From: Anarhynchus alexandrinus
Lineage: Eukaryota > Chordata > Aves > Charadriiformes > Charadriidae
Assembly (NCBI GenBank): GCA_008711295.1
Contig: VUYV01000036.1
Location: 5,426,829 to 5,490,828, forward strand
Reading direction: 5' to 3'
Length of the DNA: 64,000 nt
Positions within the stretch are counted from its first letter, which is position 1. Each line of letters starts with the position of its first letter. Below are positions 35,613 to 49,014 of the stretch, in pieces. Position numbers and translations under genes: made by a program. The notes under the pieces were generated by a model, which saw nothing but the letters and a program-made list of their open reading frames with translations, was not told where the DNA came from and made no database searches.

Positions 35613-38600
35613 ACAAGTGACTAAGGACATGAGGAGGTCATAAACTTCCAGTTTGTCTGAGGAGTAATATCGTAAATGATTCAAAATACAATGCAAATCT
35701 ATTGAATAAAGACCAGTTAGAAAGAGTTCTAGCTGTGAGAAAATCTTCTGAGCATGACTGCGGTGTTTCATAAAATATTTTTAGAATAGTGTAACTCCAC
35801 TGTGACCGCAAGAGCAGTGTGAGCAATTGAGTAAGTCCCCAGAGGTTGCATGGGTTTCAGGTCTCTCTCACCTTAGACTTAATATTGAGCATGTCTCTTT
35901 AGGTCAAATTTTTTTAAAGGCATTTAAATGCTGACCTTGTTTTATTGCTGTCCTTTGCCTGTGTTACCTAGGAGGACTCAAATATTGTCAAAGCAGAAAC
36001 CTCTTATGAGGTGCAGTTATTGCAGATGTATGAGTTGCAGGTACAGCGGATATTCCCAGCTTCTACTGTCAGACAACCAATAGTAATTCAAGTTATTCCT
36101 GATGTACTTCATTTCAAGTAAGCACTGAGCCATTTCACCTTAATCTATTTGATGTAGCTCCTAGCAGATCTATATCTGGTTGGAAAACTGTGTTTAGGCT
36201 GGGCAAGCACAAGGGTTCAGGCACATGTAATACTTCCTCAACAATGTAAGTATGGCAGATCTATAGCTAATAATAAGTGACTATATGGGAAAGGATTTTT
36301 AGGGTCATGACAAAGTTCCAGGCTGAGCCTGGCAACTAGTTGGTGATTCTGGTCAGTTCAAACGTTTGGCATTTTATCTTTTATAAAATAAATGCATTTA
36401 TATGTGCTGTTCCTGTCTGCCAGATGTCACTGTAGATCTGAGATCTGAGGGAGGTTTTGATGTAGAAATGTCTTTAGGGAGATGTGGTAGAGCGTCACAT
36501 GGAGTATTCGTCATTGCAGTAATTAACGTAAGCAGTAATGACCTCCAGGTCAGGTAGATTCTTATACTTAATGACTGTCTGAGCACTGAACACTGCCTCA
36601 GACCATTAACTCCTCCAGACAGTCATTTAAGTGTGACTTAACTGCCAGTCATTCTTGCTCAACATGAACAGGTACTCATAGCTGGTTTCCCAAATATTCA
36701 ATGGTAGGGAGTGCTACACCTTCTTCAACGAGAAACAGTTTAAAAATGTGTTAGTTTACATAAGATTTCCTGAAAAAGTGATTATCAGGCTAATGGTTCT
36801 CAATTGACTTGAGCTGTCATAAAGTAGATGAGATATTCACCCATTTCCCAATACTTATTTTAATTTGATGAGAAAATACGTGCTGGAACTAAACCATTTT
36901 GTGTTTCAATAATCTTGCTGTGACATTAAAGCACAGAAAATAGCTGCAAACTGAACTGCGTTATGACAATACATATCTATTCATATTTACCTGAGTCCAC
37001 AGCAACAGATGTTATTGTCATACTATCCGAACACCATCCTGAACTCATTTAATTGCTGTTTTAAAAAGTGGATTCAGATACCAGTCTCTTCAGCTGTGTA
37101 GATTTAAAGAACAGTTTAGCATGGTATTTGTTCCATTACACTATCTCTGCAAGTCTTTCTAGAAATCCTGTAAAGGTCTAGGATGCATAAAAGAGCTGCA
37201 TTCTCATTCTGCAGCAAACAAATTGAAGTTATTTCAATAGACTCAAGATTAGATGGCAAGAGAACATTTTCAAAGGTCATTCACAGTATCTGACATGGAA
37301 GCTGGTATTGGAGTTGGTGACTGGAGGTGGTATTTCTCTTATTACTTTGCCGGTTCAGGATCCACTAATCGGGGTAGGCACCTCTGTGTTCCCAACTAAA
37401 GTAAACAATAAATCTCATCTCCTGAGAAAGTGCTGTTTTTAAAGAGATCACGTTGATCTCCTCATTTTGGCAGAATAACTCAGTAAGCCACTGGAAATGT
37501 GGCTAGCATAAAATTTGACTACCTTTTTTTCTGACTTTGGCGAGGTCATTACCTAGTGGCTTCACATCTTGATGGGGGGCATGGAAACAAGAATCAAAAT
37601 GAGTCGTGTTAACTGGATGTTTCAATTGTGTTTCACAGAGGAGAACCAGTTACAATTTTGTTTCAATTTGAAAAATGCCATTGATTTGCTCATTGGCAAT
37701 CAGCATATGTCAGACGATTAAAAAGGAATAGAAATGGACTGTAGAGGTTTGAGAAGTCTTCTGAGAAGCTTTTGGCTGCTGACATGAGCAAAAGGTATTG
37801 AGGAAAAATCAATTACTTGCACTAAGATAAAAAGTAGATTTCTTTTACATAGTGATGATTGTATGACAGGTGAGGCTGACAGTGAAACTGTATATCATTT
37901 CTGGCTTGTAAAGGATTGATATAGAAGTTATCCTTTTTGCCCAAAGAAAACTGACCAACATCATATTGGCAGATGGATTAGTTTGAATCTTATTTCATGT
38001 CCATTGAACTTATTATACTTTGAATCATTTTTCCAGCAGTCGTAAGTAAATGGCAACAGTCCTAGTATAATCTGTTGGAGATGTACTACTACAAATTTAT
38101 AATCACCGTTCTGATTTCCCTTCATACAGGAATGCATCTGCTCCTTGCTAATCCCTCATACTCATATTCAATAGAAAGTAAAAACCATAAAATATTTTCC
38201 AAGTTGTGTTAGTTCTTATCAAGAACCCAAGTCTCCTGTTCTATGAAAATTCTCTGATTTGGGAAAAATCGAAGTTTTTTCTGAATGTTAATGACTTCAG
38301 GGAGAAATAGGAAATGCATATCTATGGATTCTCTTATCTCTTTAAACATTGCAAAATGTATTTACTATATATATTTGTGGAACTGCAATAGTTGAAGTAT
38401 CAGACATCTGGGACTTGTCAAGGGATCATGTGTTTTATACATGTATTGAGAGGTGTTTTATCATGCTTACTGCAGCAAATAATTCTGTAGTATGACCTAT
38501 TTCCCTTTATGAATTACAGTCATCTTCTATAATTCCTAAAAAGATTTAAAAACTCAGGTGAATGCAGAGGAAATTATAGCATTTTGTTCAGGTGTGGTAT

Positions 38601-39344
38601 CTCATAATTTTTTGCCCCTTTGCTTAGACCAGAGGATGACAGATGCCTAAAAACATAATATAATTGCAACCTTAATTTTCAAACTAGTCTTTAGAAAAAA
38701 TGTCAATAACATAAATGGCCAGAGTCACTTACTTCTACTTTCATCCAGAAGGGTTTGATTTAACATTTTGGCTAATGCAGCAGAAGCTTCAAGCCTGTGT
38801 GAAATAAAGAGAGTGTTTTCATTACTTATTTGAATTTTGGTCAAGGGTTCCATTATGAAGAAATACAAAGAGAAATATTGTGAAGAAATCACTCTTTCCA
38901 CTATCACTTCTTTCCATTTCAAACTCCAACTCTTCATGCACTTTCATATTTACAGAACGCAGCTGCGTTATTTTTTTGTACCTCTTTGTAATGAACTTCT
39001 CTCACTCTTTAGCTTTCTTGGAGTGTACTTTGATTCTTCATGGAATGATTTCCAGCTTTCTGCTGACACTTCTGCATTATTCTTATTCATAGAATATGTT
39101 TGACTTTTGACTTCATGGAATTCATTTTGAACCTTTTTAAAGACATCTAGGGGTTAAAGCTTTAATCCCAAATGCCTTTCAAAGCATCTTTTGACTCTGC
39201 CCCACATTTATCACACTCTCATCTTTATAAAGCCTGGCTTATCTGTCAAAACAATGAAACAACTCCCTCTGTCCTACGCCTCCATAATTTTCTCACACTC
39301 TCATGATTCAGAAGCAGCATGGATTATACTTGCATGAGGTTGCC
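35613..39344. other. Intergenic sequence, no gene seen
   Basis: AT-rich DNA of 3.7 kb. No exon, RNA gene or definite transposon was recognised. Confidence 0.45.
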
Positions 39345-39690
39345 AGGAAGGTTGATAGGAAAGGACCTCTGGAGGTCAACTTCCCTTGCAGAGGTAGGTC
39401 ACGTGCCCTAGAACCCCTCACTGTCTTGGAGACCTTCTGCCAGACCATCTCCACTTTTTCCACATCCCTCTTGAATTTGGGGTACCAAAGCTAGGCGTTA
39501 GAAACTATTGAAGATGCATTTCGTCAGTGCTGAGTAGATGGACTATAATTTCCCTTGATCTGCTAGCCATGCTTCTCCTAACGTGACCTGCTATATGAAT
39601 TGTTCTATTTGTAAGAAGAGCATACTTTTCATCTTGGTGCCCCCAGTAGCCCCCAGGGGCTCTTCAGCAGGACGATACCCAGGGGAAATA
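39345..39690 (-). mobile_element. Old CR1 LINE fragment, minus strand
   Basis: On the plus strand it starts with GGTTGATAGGAAAGGACCTC and TGGAGGTCAACTTCCC, then CTCCACTTTTTCCACATCCC, CTTGAATTTGGGGTACC, CAGTGCTGAGTAGATGGA and TTCCCTTGATCTGCTAGCCA, ending near CCCCCAGGGGCTCTTCAGCA. These are blocks of the reversed CR1 3' half in the right order, with a deletion after the first. It is diverged and therefore old. Confidence 0.75.
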
Positions 39691-42159
39691 CTCCTAGACA
39701 GTAGCCTTATGTCCCTGATACCCCATCCCCCAACTCCATTTTTTCTTCCCTAGTTGTCTTTTCACTCTCTTCACCCCTGGGCTTAATACTGCTCTTTTTT
39801 TTTTTTTTGGTAGTCCTCAGCTGCAATTCTCTTCTGTCTCTGATTTTGTGCAGGTTATCTTCAGTTGCAGATTGCTGAGGCCACAGGTTGGTTGAGGACT
39901 TCTTTCCAAAGGATGAAAAAGTGCTGAAATGCTGATTACATGTTTGAAAACATATCAAAAATAAAATGACTGACTGCATTTTTTTTTTGTTTGTTTCAAT
40001 ACTCATACCATAAAGAAAGAAAACTAAATTTTATATATGGATGGTCCATTTTTTTTTTGTTGCTTGAAATTTTTACCGTGGGCTTGGATAGCTCATATTG
40101 CTCCATCTCAACCAGAAATCATCAAATATATGCAGGAACTTCTGGCTGAAATTCTGTGTCCAGTTTTATGAAAGCAGCTAGGGGAACAGCTAACAGTGCC
40201 TCTGGCCTTCAAAACCTGGGTAGAAGAGTTTTTCATTAGAGATTATCATCCTACATATGTTTTTTTTTACATGTGGTTTATTGACTCTGTGAGAGCTGGG
40301 GAAAAAAAAGACAGAATAGTCTTGCAGGAAAATAGGAAGAATACGCTGCTTTTTATGTCTGTTGCTTTCTTAGATGGAAATAAAGCCAAATCCTGTGAAA
40401 ATGTATAAGCTCCAAGAGAGGTGCCAAAGTCTTCATGGAGTAATATGTGGATATCCGCTGCTCATACAGCAGGCAAATTTAGGCTGACTCTCTTCTGATA
40501 CAGGAGGGGAGAACAGTGGGGAGGAACAAAACTAATGCCATTAAATCACAAAACATATAGCATTTCTTAATGCAATCAAAAGCGTATTATAAAGGTTGAT
40601 TATCACCTACTGAGTCTCAACTCGTAGGAGAGACAAGTTTAAAGAGGCTAAAGTGTATCTTTGTGAATACCCTCCCTCTCACCTCACCTTTCCAAAGGTT
40701 TTCAAAACAGTTTTACAAACTCAGAAGAGGACAAGCAAACATATGGGAAATAGATTTGGTAACTATTGCATGACAGATCTGTGCTGAAGAAGTCAGCCTA
40801 TGTTCTGTGGTAGGACTGGGAAAAATTGTGAATATAAAGTTAATTTGAAATGATGCCTTTTTCTCTGCAATGTGCACTTAAAGAGTTACTACACCAAAGG
40901 TTAAGGTTTCTTTTCCTTAATTTCATGTAGACTACTTTCTTCATGTGCATGGCTCAGCAGCAACTGCGGTCACATTTTTAATACACCGTATTCAAGAATA
41001 TCAGGCTGTTACCCTGACTTGCACTCCCAAAGCATTCAGGGATTCTAATAGTCATAGCTTTCAGAAATCACGTCCCTCACAAATCATGTGTAAATCAGCA
41101 CATCCTTCTACAGTTAGTGCTGTTAAACACACCAGCCCCAGCAGATTTGGTAAACAGTATTGGAACACTTGAACTTGAAGCAAGATCAAGTGTACTACAA
41201 GCATCTTTTTCTGTGGGCCTGCACCTGCAGAGAATGGGGCTGAATAATGTCTTTCAGACTGGTGATCATCATGCTAAACCTTCTAAACCTGTTGATAATA
41301 GAGTGTAGTCAGGGTCATCCAAAATAACTCAATCCAACAAGAATTCATGTGTCATGAGTAGTAGCTCTAAGGGAACTGAGGAAGCTGTTTTGCTGAAAGA
41401 TACTAATTATTATATTGTATTGTATTGTACTGTATTGTATTGTGCTAAGTTTCAAGTGCCTAGTTTTGGTCCCTTCTGGTTCAAGAGGGATGCTGCGTAA
41501 CAATAACTGTCTGGCAATAGTCATTCCCGCTGCACCCATGATTAATGTGCACACTCCACACTGATTATTCACAGGTCTGAGGTCCAGAGGGTGACAGAAA
41601 TATTCTTCAAGGTTGGTATTGATTTTCCTTATCTTCATGTTATGAATTTCTTTCTGCCCCGTGACTACTCCAGACTTTATTCCGAAAACTTTCAAGCTGG
41701 ACCAATATTTCTGTGGCCTCATGACAATATATTCTTATTGCTGTGTGTTTGGGAGGTAGGTCAGGAACAGTCATCAGCAAACAGGACTGCTTTTGGTATG
41801 AGAGCCTGCAGGAACTGTCTTCACATGTATTTATGAGATCTTACTTTAAGCTCTATTTCCTCTGTCTTTGGCTTCCGGCCACCTTACTTGCCTGGCAGCG
41901 AGTAATTTCTGGAAAACCCCAGCAGAACGTGAGCTGCTTTATTCAACTGGTGGGGGCAGGCCACTATTATTGCAGGTGAGCTGTGCCTCAGCATCACCTG
42001 AGACGAAGGTTGGATACTGAAAAGAACATGACTACATGGCAGTAATTGAACTTCTAAAGAGTGTGCTCACAGTTACCAGGAGTGAGCAGGTAAGACTGCA
42101 GTGATTTTATGAACCAAAGTCTTCTCTTGCCCATTTGAATGTCCTTAAGTCTTTATGCC
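39691..42159. other. Intergenic sequence with a TATTG microsatellite
   Basis: No gene seen. A pentanucleotide (TATTG)n array of about six units, with one substitution, lies at 41411-41444 and encodes the repetitive part of a chance minus-strand frame (41345-41722). Poly-T runs occur near 39795, 39979 and 40049. Confidence 0.45.
42155..42159. repeat. Target-site duplication ATGCC, left copy
   Basis: ATGCC directly precedes the LTR at 42160-42903 and recurs directly after it at 42904-42908. A perfect 5-bp duplication is the footprint of retroviral-type integration. Confidence 0.8.
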
Positions 42160-42903
42160 TGTTGCAGGTGGAGTGAGGCACTTCACTTATACAGAAGCAG
42201 CAATACATTTATTGATATAAAACAGGGATTTAACAAAGCCTGATAGTAAATGCAACAGTGTTTTAACAAGATTCGATGGCAGGGCACACTTGGTTATTTA
42301 TTGCATAGAGGACAGGGTCGTACATAACTGTCAGGGACACCCTCCCATTGAGTCGAGGTTCAGACTGGACCCCCTTGCTTTCTAAACTCCTCAGAGAGGA
42401 GTCCAAGTGCGGCTGGATCCAGTCCTAGTCCCAGACTTCATTGATGGCTTATGTCTAAAGGACTGTATATGTGCAATCAATCCTTTATATCACTTAGCTA
42501 AGATTTCAAAGTTTAGCATGCTATTAGTCACTTACCGAGAATCTGTTGCGGTAAGGAATCTCTCAATCTTGAGAAGTAACCTAGAGAGGTGTCCCTACTC
42601 GAGGGGAGATCCTGGTGTGCAGCTCCCTGCAGGAGGGCTCAAAGGGCTCTTGGGCTATTCGTTATATATGGGGGTAAGATGATTGACTTATAGTCAGATT
42701 TGCATATTGACCACAGTACCAGCATTGTGATTAGGTGGGCACGTTGCTCAAGTTAGCCCTTGGCTACTGTGTGGTTATCAGTCTCCCCGAAAACACATTG
42801 AGCTGAATGCAACCATCATGACTACATGCACCCATTATGACCACCACAGGTGGTTATCACTTGGCCAGGGTTACAGAAGATAAAAGTCAGGTTAGCAGTC
42901 ACA
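42160..42903 (-). mobile_element. Solo LTR of an endogenous retrovirus, minus strand
   Basis: 744 bp bounded on its own strand by TG (TGTGACTGCTAACCTGAC) and CA (CACCTGCAACA), with perfect ATGCC duplications on both sides. On the minus strand there is a TATA-like CATATATAACG near 42665, then an AATAAA (CAATAAATG, about 42207-42212) and a short U5 to the end. A second AATAAA lies near 42300. No gag, pol or env sequence is present, so two LTRs recombined and left one. The family is not certain; the 5-bp duplication would suit ERVL or ERVK and argues against the 4-bp ERV1 type. Confidence 0.85.
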
Positions 42904-42908
42904 ATGCC
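42904..42908. repeat. Target-site duplication ATGCC, right copy
   Basis: Second copy of the 5-bp duplication that flanks the minus-strand solo LTR. Confidence 0.8.
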
Positions 42909-45900
42909 TAATGCAACTGAACACAGTATGAACTCACAGTGTAACAACGGCCCATAGGATGCAGTTCTTACTGTCAGCTTGGACATCCTTTTTACATTAG
43001 CTTAACTAAGGTAAGTCTCTAGTGTAGCATTAAAAGTAGGAAGAAATTTCTGTATTGCTCAAGCTGCAGGCAGTGTATACATTTGTATTAATTGAATCTG
43101 GATGAATGGAGAGTTCCTCTGTACCCTGAGATTTTGGGTTACAGGCTGGTGATCCCTCAGTGCAAACTGCCTCAAACATTAGGTTGTCTCTTTTCCAATT
43201 AGCAATCATGTATTTTTATAGCGAGTTTTGTTATTTATATCATAAAAATATATAATGAAAATATTTGTTATTTTATTATTTATATATTTATGGTGAAATA
43301 CTTTATAAGAATTCATGGTTTTCCTGGAGCATCACCTGTTTTTAATAATTTTGAGATGTCAAGAAGTACATGTCACGGACATTTTAGCTATGAGTTGCAA
43401 CAGGAATCAAGCATACATTGTCAGTTAGGCAGTATCCTAGTCCTTTTCAGACCTACTGTCACTGGCTACCCCAGTTCTTCTCCTGCGTCAAGTCTCCATT
43501 AGTTTTGCATCTACATCTTGCTCTGTTATGTACCTCATCTGCTATAACTTTTATCATGTTGTCTTCCAGTGTCTGGCCCAGGACTACTCTCTTTCTATTT
43601 TCTGTTGAGTTTGTTTTCTTGTCTGTATGTGCTGTTCTCAGCCTACACCTCATTATATTCATCTTCACTTAGTTGCATTTTTTTTTCTTCTTCTTTTTTT
43701 TTTTTTTAAGGGCCTCTCTGCTTCTAATCCATAAGTCACTGCAGGAAGGACACACTGATTGAAAACCTCTCTCTCCAGGCAGAATGGTAAATTGCTTTTC
43801 ATTATATGATAGAGATTTCTTCAAGTCTTCAGTTTCACCTAGGTCCACTTTTATTGAAAAAAAAAAAACAAAAAGATGACCAAAGCTAAATAAAGACAAA
43901 ACAAAAATACCTTTTAAAGATGATGTTGAAAGTAAATATTTTCGTTTGCATATCTTTAAGTGTAATTTACTGCGGGAGTGCGAAACTGTGATTTTTAGAG
44001 GCAGCGTCTAGATGTACTTATTGCTAAAAGCATCCTGGTGATTTACTGGTAGGGAAAAGAAAAACGCAGGAGAATTTCAGCAGTGGTATCTTGCATAGTG
44101 GCAGGGAGGATTCTGTCTTGCCTGATGTTCACAGTTTTGCTTGCAGTGGTCTAGGAGTAGCTGGTTGTGGGACGTCTGATGCTCTTTTTTATAACTTGAG
44201 GATGATGAAGAGCCCTAGTGACAGTGTACCAGAATCTGGCTTTCTGGAGCTACTTGTCAAGCAAAATTGTTCCCTTATAAAGGTGCGTTTCTCCTTTTCT
44301 TCCATTGATCATGCACTAATGAATTTCTTTCGGAAGACTAACTCACTTGGTATGGACACACTTGAAGTTTGATTTTACAGAAGAAGTGTGATTTATTTCT
44401 TAGTCATTGAAAACCCCACTTGTAATAAATGCATCTGTTCTTCATTCACAAGTTTAAAAAGGGTATGAAACAGTTTTTCACAGAAAAATAATGAAATTGC
44501 TGTCAGATATGGAAGGGCTAAGAAAGCACATTTTAGTTTCTTCCCTAATGTCTTTCTGGAAAGACATACACTCACAAACACACACACATATAAAGGTCAG
44601 AGTTAAGAGTTAAGCCTCCAGCAACTATGGAAGTTAATTTTCTTTGCTTCATTGTCTTTTTTCTTTTTTCTTTTTTAATTTACTGCAATTCCTGAGCACT
44701 TATCTTGTCTCTAAGAGTTATGGAAGCTCCAGGCAGAGAATCATTTCATAGCTTATCTGAGGATTGCTACATTTCATACACATATTGTATATTGTCTCAT
44801 GTCCTTATACTTGTACCAATCTGTTAGGATGGCATAGTTTCAAGTTGGTCAGACTTGCCCTGGGGAATTAAAGAATCTGCCAAGATTGGTATGAAGCAAG
44901 GAACAGGATACTAGTGAAACTTTCTCCTCCTCAGAACATCTCATATCTGGAGTATTGGTGTGCTGGAGGCGTGTTGGGTTAACTTCTGCTCTGTGGTCCT
45001 TCTGCAGAACTGGAAGAGCCCATTATATATTCCCTTCAGACTTTTCAGATGATACATGCACTGATCCGTCCACTCAAGCAGAACCTCAAATTGAGCTAAA
45101 ATCATCTCAACTTGGCATATAGCAAGTTCTGATTCAAATAAAGATATTTCAAATGTGCAGAAATTCAGGTGAAAAACTGTTTTTGTCTGTCTGTGCTCAA
45201 GTTCTTGAAAATGTAACCAGTTGAGGGCTGAGTGATTGTATTCAGGATCAGACTCTCCACATAATCTTGCTCTTACTTATTACAGGTTCATGGGTTGTGA
45301 GAAGCCTAATGCTTGACACTCAGTGTAACAGCTTTGCTGTGCAGGAGGTGTTATTTTTCCATTCTCTGGATTTTAAAGACAGACTGAATGCATATAATAA
45401 AAGATCAGATGTGTATCTGTGACATAATGTATCTAGGAAACACTGCAATTATGAACATCTGATGACTAGCTGTTAAAAATCAATCTTTTCTTCTTAATAA
45501 GTGTGAGGAATTGCCCTAAGTACAGGTAACGTAAATTATTTTTTTGATGTTGCCTGAAAGGGCAGCTTGTAGAAAAGTTCCAAACAAGGCTGAAACTCTC
45601 AATGTTTCTGGAAAGTTTCATAAAGCATTTGGGACATTGATAATGATAGCTGGAGTTCAGCTTCCATCTCTTGCCAACGACCTGTCCTTACCAGAGTGTT
45701 CCTCAAAAAGCAGAAAACAAATGTATAGAGGTGTTTTCCTGAGTTATGTGAGAGAACTATATACATATACAGAATGACAGAAGAAATTTAATCACTTTAC
45801 GTACACATCAGATATGTAAATCTATGTTTACACTAGCATGTGGAAAAAACTAGCTGGACCATTTTTGCTTTGCTTACACTGGTATGAATAAGAGATAGCT

Positions 45901-48471
45901 CTGATGAGACCCATGGATTTATTCCAGATTTATGGTGTTATAACAAAGAACAAAACCTGATCGAAGTTGCTTATCACTTCAAGTAAGGTGATTTACCTGC
46001 ACTTAAAGTAATTTCATTTGTAATCTTTCTCTTTTATTTAGGAGTAAATCTCTATTGTTCACATGCAAAAGAGAAGTATTTTCAAGTACCCGGGAACTTG
46101 AAACTGTCAGGTTATGCGTGGCTCCAAGAATACTCTGCTGAAGTGCAGTCCCTGAACCAGTGTATTTCAGAGAGTACAGTAGCAAATGTCACATCCCCTG
46201 CCGACCAGAGCAGACGCTGCTGCTCCCCTGATTGAGTGGGTTCCAAATTTTGCATGCCTATACCTGCGTCTTGCATGTGGGAATTAATCCTCAACCTGAC
46301 TATATTAGAGCTGACAGCTTTCCAGGCCCCTCCAGCTGTCACCAAAATAAATTCTCGACCAGCCTTTCCGCCTGTCCAGAATTCCTTAGGCGACAGGGGA
46401 TACATTTTTCTGGTTCGCGTCCATCTGTGGTGACACACAGATCACAACGTGGTTGCAATAAAGCCGAAGCATTCCCTGGCAAGAAGAACTCACTGGCTTG
46501 TCTTTTTCTTACCCAGGTTAATTCAGTTTTCATGAGGTTTGACTCTGACGCTGTGGTTGTGTAGCATAAAGCTAAAAATCCCGCCGGCTTCACAAATAGA
46601 TGCTGCAGGTTGCAGAAGGAGTTGTCAATCAAGGCTGGTGACTGGTGTTTCATAAAACATTCACATCTTGGAGAGAACTGTGTGTGGATTTTACTAGCTT
46701 TGATGTGGAAGTGGGACTAACTAGCATACCGCTGTCTCTCAGTTCACAGAGAGGGCAGATAGACATCTGGGACACAAAAAGCAACTGCTGAGATGAGACA
46801 TCCCTTTGAAATGGTGGTAAACTTTACAATACTCGCTCCTTGAGCTAGGAAATCAATGAATTGTAATCATTTGGTTTCTGATCACCGTGAAATTCCTTTG
46901 ATGACTTGAATGGCTAAATGGCTCTTGAGACAAAAAGGCAATTTTAGCAGCCTTGGTTAAGTCCTCCTGTCTCTCTCCAATCTGTTTTAGACTCTGTTTT
47001 CTCTTACAGTCCTCTCAATCTTCTCAGTACCTTTCCGCAGGCAGCAAACCAGCAAATAAGAGTCTACAACAAAGCCCTTGGCGATTTCATCATTCTTAAT
47101 TCTTCAGAAAGGAGGATGGGATATTTAACTCCTTTTTGCTGCTAAATGGCTGAGACAATTCACTTTGTTTTCTCATCCTTCTTGCATCTAGATAATCGGT
47201 ACCACTGTCAAGAAGGTATGTGAGGAAGGTCAATGGCAGAGGTAGAACCATCAATTTTCTTCTATACATCACAGAGAAGCAACAGTGCCAGGCAAAGGGT
47301 AACATGCAGCCTTCATCAGTCTTGGGCCTGAGACAAGGATGGAGGAGTAGAGCCTTCACTTCTCTCATGCCTTAGAATAAGGACTAGCACTAACATGATC
47401 TTCATGCTGAAGTGCAGCAATGGTATCCAGTCATCTCTCCTTCAGGCTCAGAATGAGTGTGCACAATGGTAGAATATGAGGGCACTGAGATTTTTTTCCC
47501 TTCTCTGATCAAAGGGAATTACAGTGTGGCTAATTGCCTCATTTCTAAATAAGCCTGCAGAGGAAGAAGGCAATGGAGTTAGGCCACACTGAGGACAGGA
47601 ATTTAGAGTTGGTGGGGAAAGAACTTCAACACAGGTGGATAAGGACGTGTTGACTGATTCCTCCTGAACTCCTCTCTGGCTTAGGCTGTATTCCTGGTGG
47701 AGTTTGAGTATGGGAGGGCAGCAGGGTACAGTTCCTCAGGAGCTCTGAGAAAAAATCAGTTTCTAGAAAAATGAACAAACAACCTGCTGGCAATGGACAG
47801 TTGTGTTGCTGCTAGCTGCTGGACCATCCCTTCTGTATGATACTGCTTCTGTCTTGGCCTTCTCTCACCTGCTCTGGCCTGGCATCCTGCTATGAAATGA
47901 AAAAAACACTTTGTGCTCTCTTCTGCTGTCAGTCAAGGGAAACAAAGGCCGAGCAGTTGGCATGTTTGTACGCCTAAGACCTGCACATGTTTGATGGGAG
48001 TGGTGGACAGAGCATCACCTGAAGTGCTCACTTGCTCTGTCCCAGAACAGTCTTTGGGGACCTCGAGCAAAAACTTTCTCTGCCCAGCCTTCGCATTTCC
48101 CACTGCAGTGTAACTGCTGGCCTTTGGCTGCTGTCAGCCGGCAGCGAGAGGCTGCAGCAGCCCCAGGGCAGGAGTCTTGCTGTGAAGCCATTGACACCCC
48201 CGAGTAGGGGGACAGTAGGAGGTGTGCTCGCCCTCCCCCTCAGAAACAAGAAAACAAGTGAAATGAATTGATTTGTCGTTACCTCCATTTTAGCTAACCC
48301 AATAGTCAGTTATGGCTAATAAAAATATGATATAACACAGTTATTGTGTTAAAATAATTTTCCAAAGTGTTCATCATCTATATTTGAAAGTAAACATACC
48401 ACTATCCTGAAATATAATTCATACATGTTTTTATCATTAATTTTTAATAAGTGGTTAGCGTTTTTAAAAAA
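42909..48471. other. Intergenic sequence, no gene seen
   Basis: AT-rich DNA of 5.6 kb. Long T/A homopolymers occur near 43680-43709 and 43857. A GC-richer patch at about 47990-48240, with open frames on both strands, shows no known domain. A short CA/TA simple stretch lies near 44574-44592. Confidence 0.45.
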
Positions 48472-48476
48472 GAGAT
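48472..48476. repeat. Target-site duplication GAGAT, left copy
   Basis: GAGAT precedes the LTR at 48477-49009 and is repeated exactly at 49010-49014. Confidence 0.8.
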
Positions 48477-49009
48477 TGTTCTGATTTCAGCTGAGATAAA
48501 GTTAATTTTTTTTCTAGTGGTTGCTGTGTTTTCAGATTTGGTATGAAAAGAATGTCAGCAACGCATATTGTTTTAGTAGTTGCCAGTCAATATTTATGCC
48601 ATTCAAGGACTTTTTTCAGCTTCCCATAGAAGCTGAGAAGGAGCCCAGACAGAACAATGGAATGGCCAAAGGAATATTCTGTGCCATAGATGTCATGTTC
48701 AGAATATAAATGGGGGTGTGTCGGGGGGGCCGGAGTCTGCCATCTCTGCTCAGATCGGGTTCGGCAACCAATTACTGGGTGGCGAGAGTGACTCGTGTGT
48801 TGTATATTCTTTTACCATTATTATTATTACTGTTGTTATTTTCCTTTTCCATTATTGTTGTATTAAACTGCCTTTATCTCAAATGGCGAGGGTTTTTTTT
48901 TTGTCTTCCCCCTCCTTTTCTCCCTCTTCTCCATACCCTTCTGGGGGGGAAGGGGGAGTGAGCGAAATGCTGTGTGGTCCTAGCTGCTGGCTGGGGTTAA
49001 ACGATGACA
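48477..49009 (+). mobile_element. Solo LTR of a bird endogenous retrovirus (copy 2)
   Basis: 533 bp from TGTTCTGATTTCAGCTGAGA to GGGGTTAAACGATGACA, with perfect GAGAT duplications. It shares the plan of the LTR at 3416: a CAAGGACTTTT block, AATGGCCAAAGGAATATTC, a TATA-like AATATAAATGGGG near 48702, ATTATTATTATTACTG, and TATTAAACTGCC plus TTTATCTCAAATGG near the poly-A signal. A T-run and a G-run (GGGGGGGAAGGGGGAGTGAG) follow. No internal retroviral genes remain. Short open frames through it are incidental. Confidence 0.9.
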
Positions 49010-49014
49010 GAGAT
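49010..49014. repeat. Target-site duplication GAGAT, right copy
   Basis: Exact second copy of the 5-bp duplication flanking LTR copy 2. Confidence 0.8.

Noticed and set aside
41345..41722. Minus-strand frame of 125 codons
   Set aside because: Part of it is the TATTG microsatellite (repeated STIQY), and there is no known domain or splice context.
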